In this document: piece after piece, positions 42,112 to 43,534 of the stretch | Numbering within the stretch: the first letter of the stretch is position 1 | Layout of the letters: each line of letters starts with the position of its first letter | Origin: Actinophytocola sp. | Lineage (GTDB): Bacteria; Actinomycetota; Actinomycetes; Mycobacteriales; Pseudonocardiaceae | Reading direction: 5' to 3' | Length of the DNA stretch: 43,534 nucleotides | Assembly: GCA_009377475.1 (NCBI GenBank) | Contig: WHTY01000031.1 | Location: 1 to 43,534 of the forward strand | Position numbers and translations under genes: made by a program | The notes under the pieces: model-generated | Database searches by the model: none | What the model was told of the DNA's origin: nothing | Seen by the model: the letters and a program-made list of their open reading frames with translations, nothing else

Positions 42112-42333
42112 CTAGCGTGCCGAGGCCGAGTCCTCACGTGAGGTGGTCTCGCCGTGTCGGCTGCAGCGCGCCGTCCACCCGCTCGGCGTGATCTGCACGA
42201 CCATCCGGCGCGCGCACTGCGCACAGAACCGCGGCGGTTCCAACGTGCTCTGCGGGGTGGCGCACCGGGAGTGGTCGGCGTCGTCGGTGCCGTTCCTGGC
42301 CTTGCCGCAGTGCACGCAGTACAGCGCTGTCAT
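42112..42333 (-). CDS. bsaP: Biotin synthase auxiliary protein, BsaP/Rv1590-like
   Basis: 73 residues with six cysteines in pairs: YCVHCGKA (Cys6, Cys9), [15 protein letters not shown] (two) and WTARCSRHG. Position and size match Rv1590, the mycobacterial protein reported to be needed by biotin synthase, probably through its own metal or Fe-S site. GAGGAG lies 6 nt before ATG 42333. The ATG overlaps the stop of a 35-codon open frame (ATGA), tying it to bioB upstream. C-terminal tail rich in Ser and Glu. Confidence 0.8.
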   Translation of the reverse strand: MTALYCVHCGKARNGTDDADHSRCATPQSTLEPPRFCAQCARRMVVQITPSGWTARCSRHGETTSREDSASAR

Positions 42334-42437
42334 GCGGCCGCCTCCTCGCGCGCGGCACGCCGCGCCAGCAACCTGACGGCGGCCAGCATGGTGTCCGACA
42401 TGGTGTCCGATGATTCGGACCTGCGAGCAGTCCTCAT
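42330..42437 (-). CDS. Possible 35-residue ORF between bioB and bsaP
   Basis: Reads [20 protein letters not shown], then [15 protein letters not shown], from ATG 42437, 10 nt after the bioB stop. It ends on ATGA with the bsaP start. It contains a duplicated TCGGACACCATG. It would be a short basic amphipathic helix. No clear Shine-Dalgarno. It may be a real coupling peptide or just an open stretch carrying the bsaP ribosome site. Confidence 0.35.
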   Translation of the reverse strand: MRTARRSESSDTMSDTMLAAVRLLARRAAREEAAA

Positions 42438-42447
42438 GACAAGCAGC

Positions 42448-43485
42448 TCAGATCGTGTCCGACAATGCCTTGATGGGCATCTTGAGGTCGTCGAGCATGT
42501 CGAGGTCGGACTGCGCTGGCCTGCCAAGGTTGGTCAGGTAGTTGCCGACGATGATCGCGTTGATGCCGCCGAGCATGCCTTGCTCCGCGCCGAGGTCGCC
42601 AAGCGTCAGCTCCCTGCCGCCCGCGAAGCGCAGCATGGTGCGCGGCATGGCGAGCCGGAACGCCGCCACGATGCGCAGCGCGTCCGGCCCCTCGATGGTC
42701 TCAAGGTGCTCGTACGGGGTGCCCTGCTGCGGGATGAGGAAGTTCATCGGCACCTCGTGCGGCTCAAGCTCGGCGAGCTGCACCGCGAACTCGGCGCGCT
42801 GCTCGTCGGACTCGCCCATGCCGACGATGCCGCCGCAGCAGACCTCCATGCCCGCGTCCTTCACCATTTGGAGCGTGTCCCACCGCTCCTCCCACGAATG
42901 GGTGGTGACCACGTTGCCGAAGTTCGAGCGGGCGGTCTCCAGGTTGTGGTTGTAGCGGTGCACGCCCATCTCGACCAGCTCGTCGACCTGCTCCTGGGTG
43001 AGCATGCCGAGCGAGCAGGCGATCTGGATGTCGTTGCCGTCCTCGCGGATGGCCTTGATGCCGTCGCGGACCTGCGACATCAACCGCTTGTCGGGCCCGC
43101 GCACTGCGGCGACGATGCAGAACTCGGTCGCGCCGGTCTCCGCGGTTTCCCGCGCGGCCTTCACCAGGCCGGGGATGTCCAACCACGCGGCGCGCACCGG
43201 CGTCGGGAACAGCCCGGACTGCGAGCAGAAGTGGCAGTCCTCGGGGCAGCCGCCGGTCTTGACGCTGACGATGCCCTCGACCTCGACCTCGGGGCCGCAC
43301 CACCGCATCCGGACGTCGTGGGCGAGCGCAAGCAGATCCTGCAGCGCCTCGCCTGGCAGCCGCAGCACCTCGAGCACCTGCTCCTGGTTCAGGCCGACGC
43401 CGCGTTCGAGCACCTGCTCGCGGGCGACGGCGAGAACGTCGTTGTCACCTGCTGCGGTCTCGACCTGGTGTGGTGCTGCGGTCAC
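42448..43485 (-). CDS. bioB: Biotin synthase
   Basis: 345-residue radical-SAM enzyme that inserts sulfur into dethiobiotin. The [4Fe-4S]-SAM motif is [13 protein letters not shown] (C-x3-C-x2-C). [23 protein letters not shown] and [10 protein letters not shown] are typical, and the [2Fe-2S] ligand region is in AACSLG/CCGG-type strands. GTG 43485 ([13 protein letters not shown]) has GAAGGAG 6 nt upstream. First gene of the bioB - small ORF - bsaP - DUF2567 block. Confidence 0.97.
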   Translation of the reverse strand: MTAAPHQVETAAGDNDVLAVAREQVLERGVGLNQEQVLEVLRLPGEALQDLLALAHDVRMRWCGPEVEVEGIVSVKTGGCPEDCHFCSQSGLFPTPVRAAWLDIPGLVKAARETAETGATEFCIVAAVRGPDKRLMSQVRDGIKAIREDGNDIQIACSLGMLTQEQVDELVEMGVHRYNHNLETARSNFGNVVTTHSWEERWDTLQMVKDAGMEVCCGGIVGMGESDEQRAEFAVQLAELEPHEVPMNFLIPQQGTPYEHLETIEGPDALRIVAAFRLAMPRTMLRFAGGRELTLGDLGAEQGMLGGINAIIVGNYLTNLGRPAQSDLDMLDDLKMPIKALSDTI

Positions 43486-43534
43486 GTCAACTCCTTCGCG
43501 TGGTGCGCGGCGGCAAAGCCTGCACAGTCTCCCC

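Overview
The window looks like chromosomal DNA of a high-GC actinobacterium. Codon third positions are almost all G or C, GTG starts are common, and many genes overlap by 4 bases (GTGA or ATGA). The gene order follows the Mycobacterium tuberculosis core Rv1589-Rv1614 (bioB, Rv1590/bsaP, Rv1591, nrtR, nadABC, hisDCB-HA-FI, trpE-Rv1610-trpCBA-lgt), here on the minus strand and opened by insertions. PriA-type HisA, F420/PPOX and MMPL genes, plus short intergenic repeat arrays, suggest the Pseudonocardiales (Lentzea, Saccharothrix or Actinosynnema relatives). That placement is inference from gene content, not from a marker gene.

Layout. 1-2.2 kb: a class II DAHP synthase cut by the window edge and a secreted trypsin-like protease. 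2.4-9.5 kb: gltD, gltB and a DMT-type membrane protein. 9.8-16.2 kb: the trp operon trpE - TrpE-linked membrane protein - trpC - trpB - trpA - lgt, with a truncated monooxygenase reading in frame into trpE. 16.3-24.5 kb: hisFI and hisHA, separated and flanked by two related TetR genes, an Rpn-like nuclease, an ABC exporter pair, a PPOX enzyme and an MFS exporter. 24.7-30.8 kb: SoxR, TetR plus MMPL, a MazEF pair, and small or secreted proteins. 30.8-33.8 kb: hisDCB. 33.8-39.3 kb: a nitrilase-family amidase, then nadABC and its divergent regulator NrtR. 39.6-43.5 kb: a LON-domain protein, a frameshifted M48 protease, and the bioB block (bioB, a tiny ORF, bsaP, DUF2567).

How it works together. 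Most of the window is amino-acid and cofactor supply: aromatic entry (DAHP synthase), tryptophan, histidine, glutamate, NAD and biotin. PriA would serve both His and Trp synthesis, since no trpF is present. Regulator-target pairs with visible operators are NrtR/nadABC, TetR/MMPL, SoxR/MFS and MazEF.

Less ordinary content lies between the genes. There are two families of 80-85 bp inverted-repeat elements (two copies each). There is also a family of 21-bp-period tandem arrays in three spacers. Many genes, especially those at the breakpoints of the split his operon, have a TANNNT hexamer 6-8 nt before the start codon and no Shine-Dalgarno, i.e. probable leaderless transcripts. No tRNA, rRNA, CRISPR, IS transposase or prophage gene was seen.
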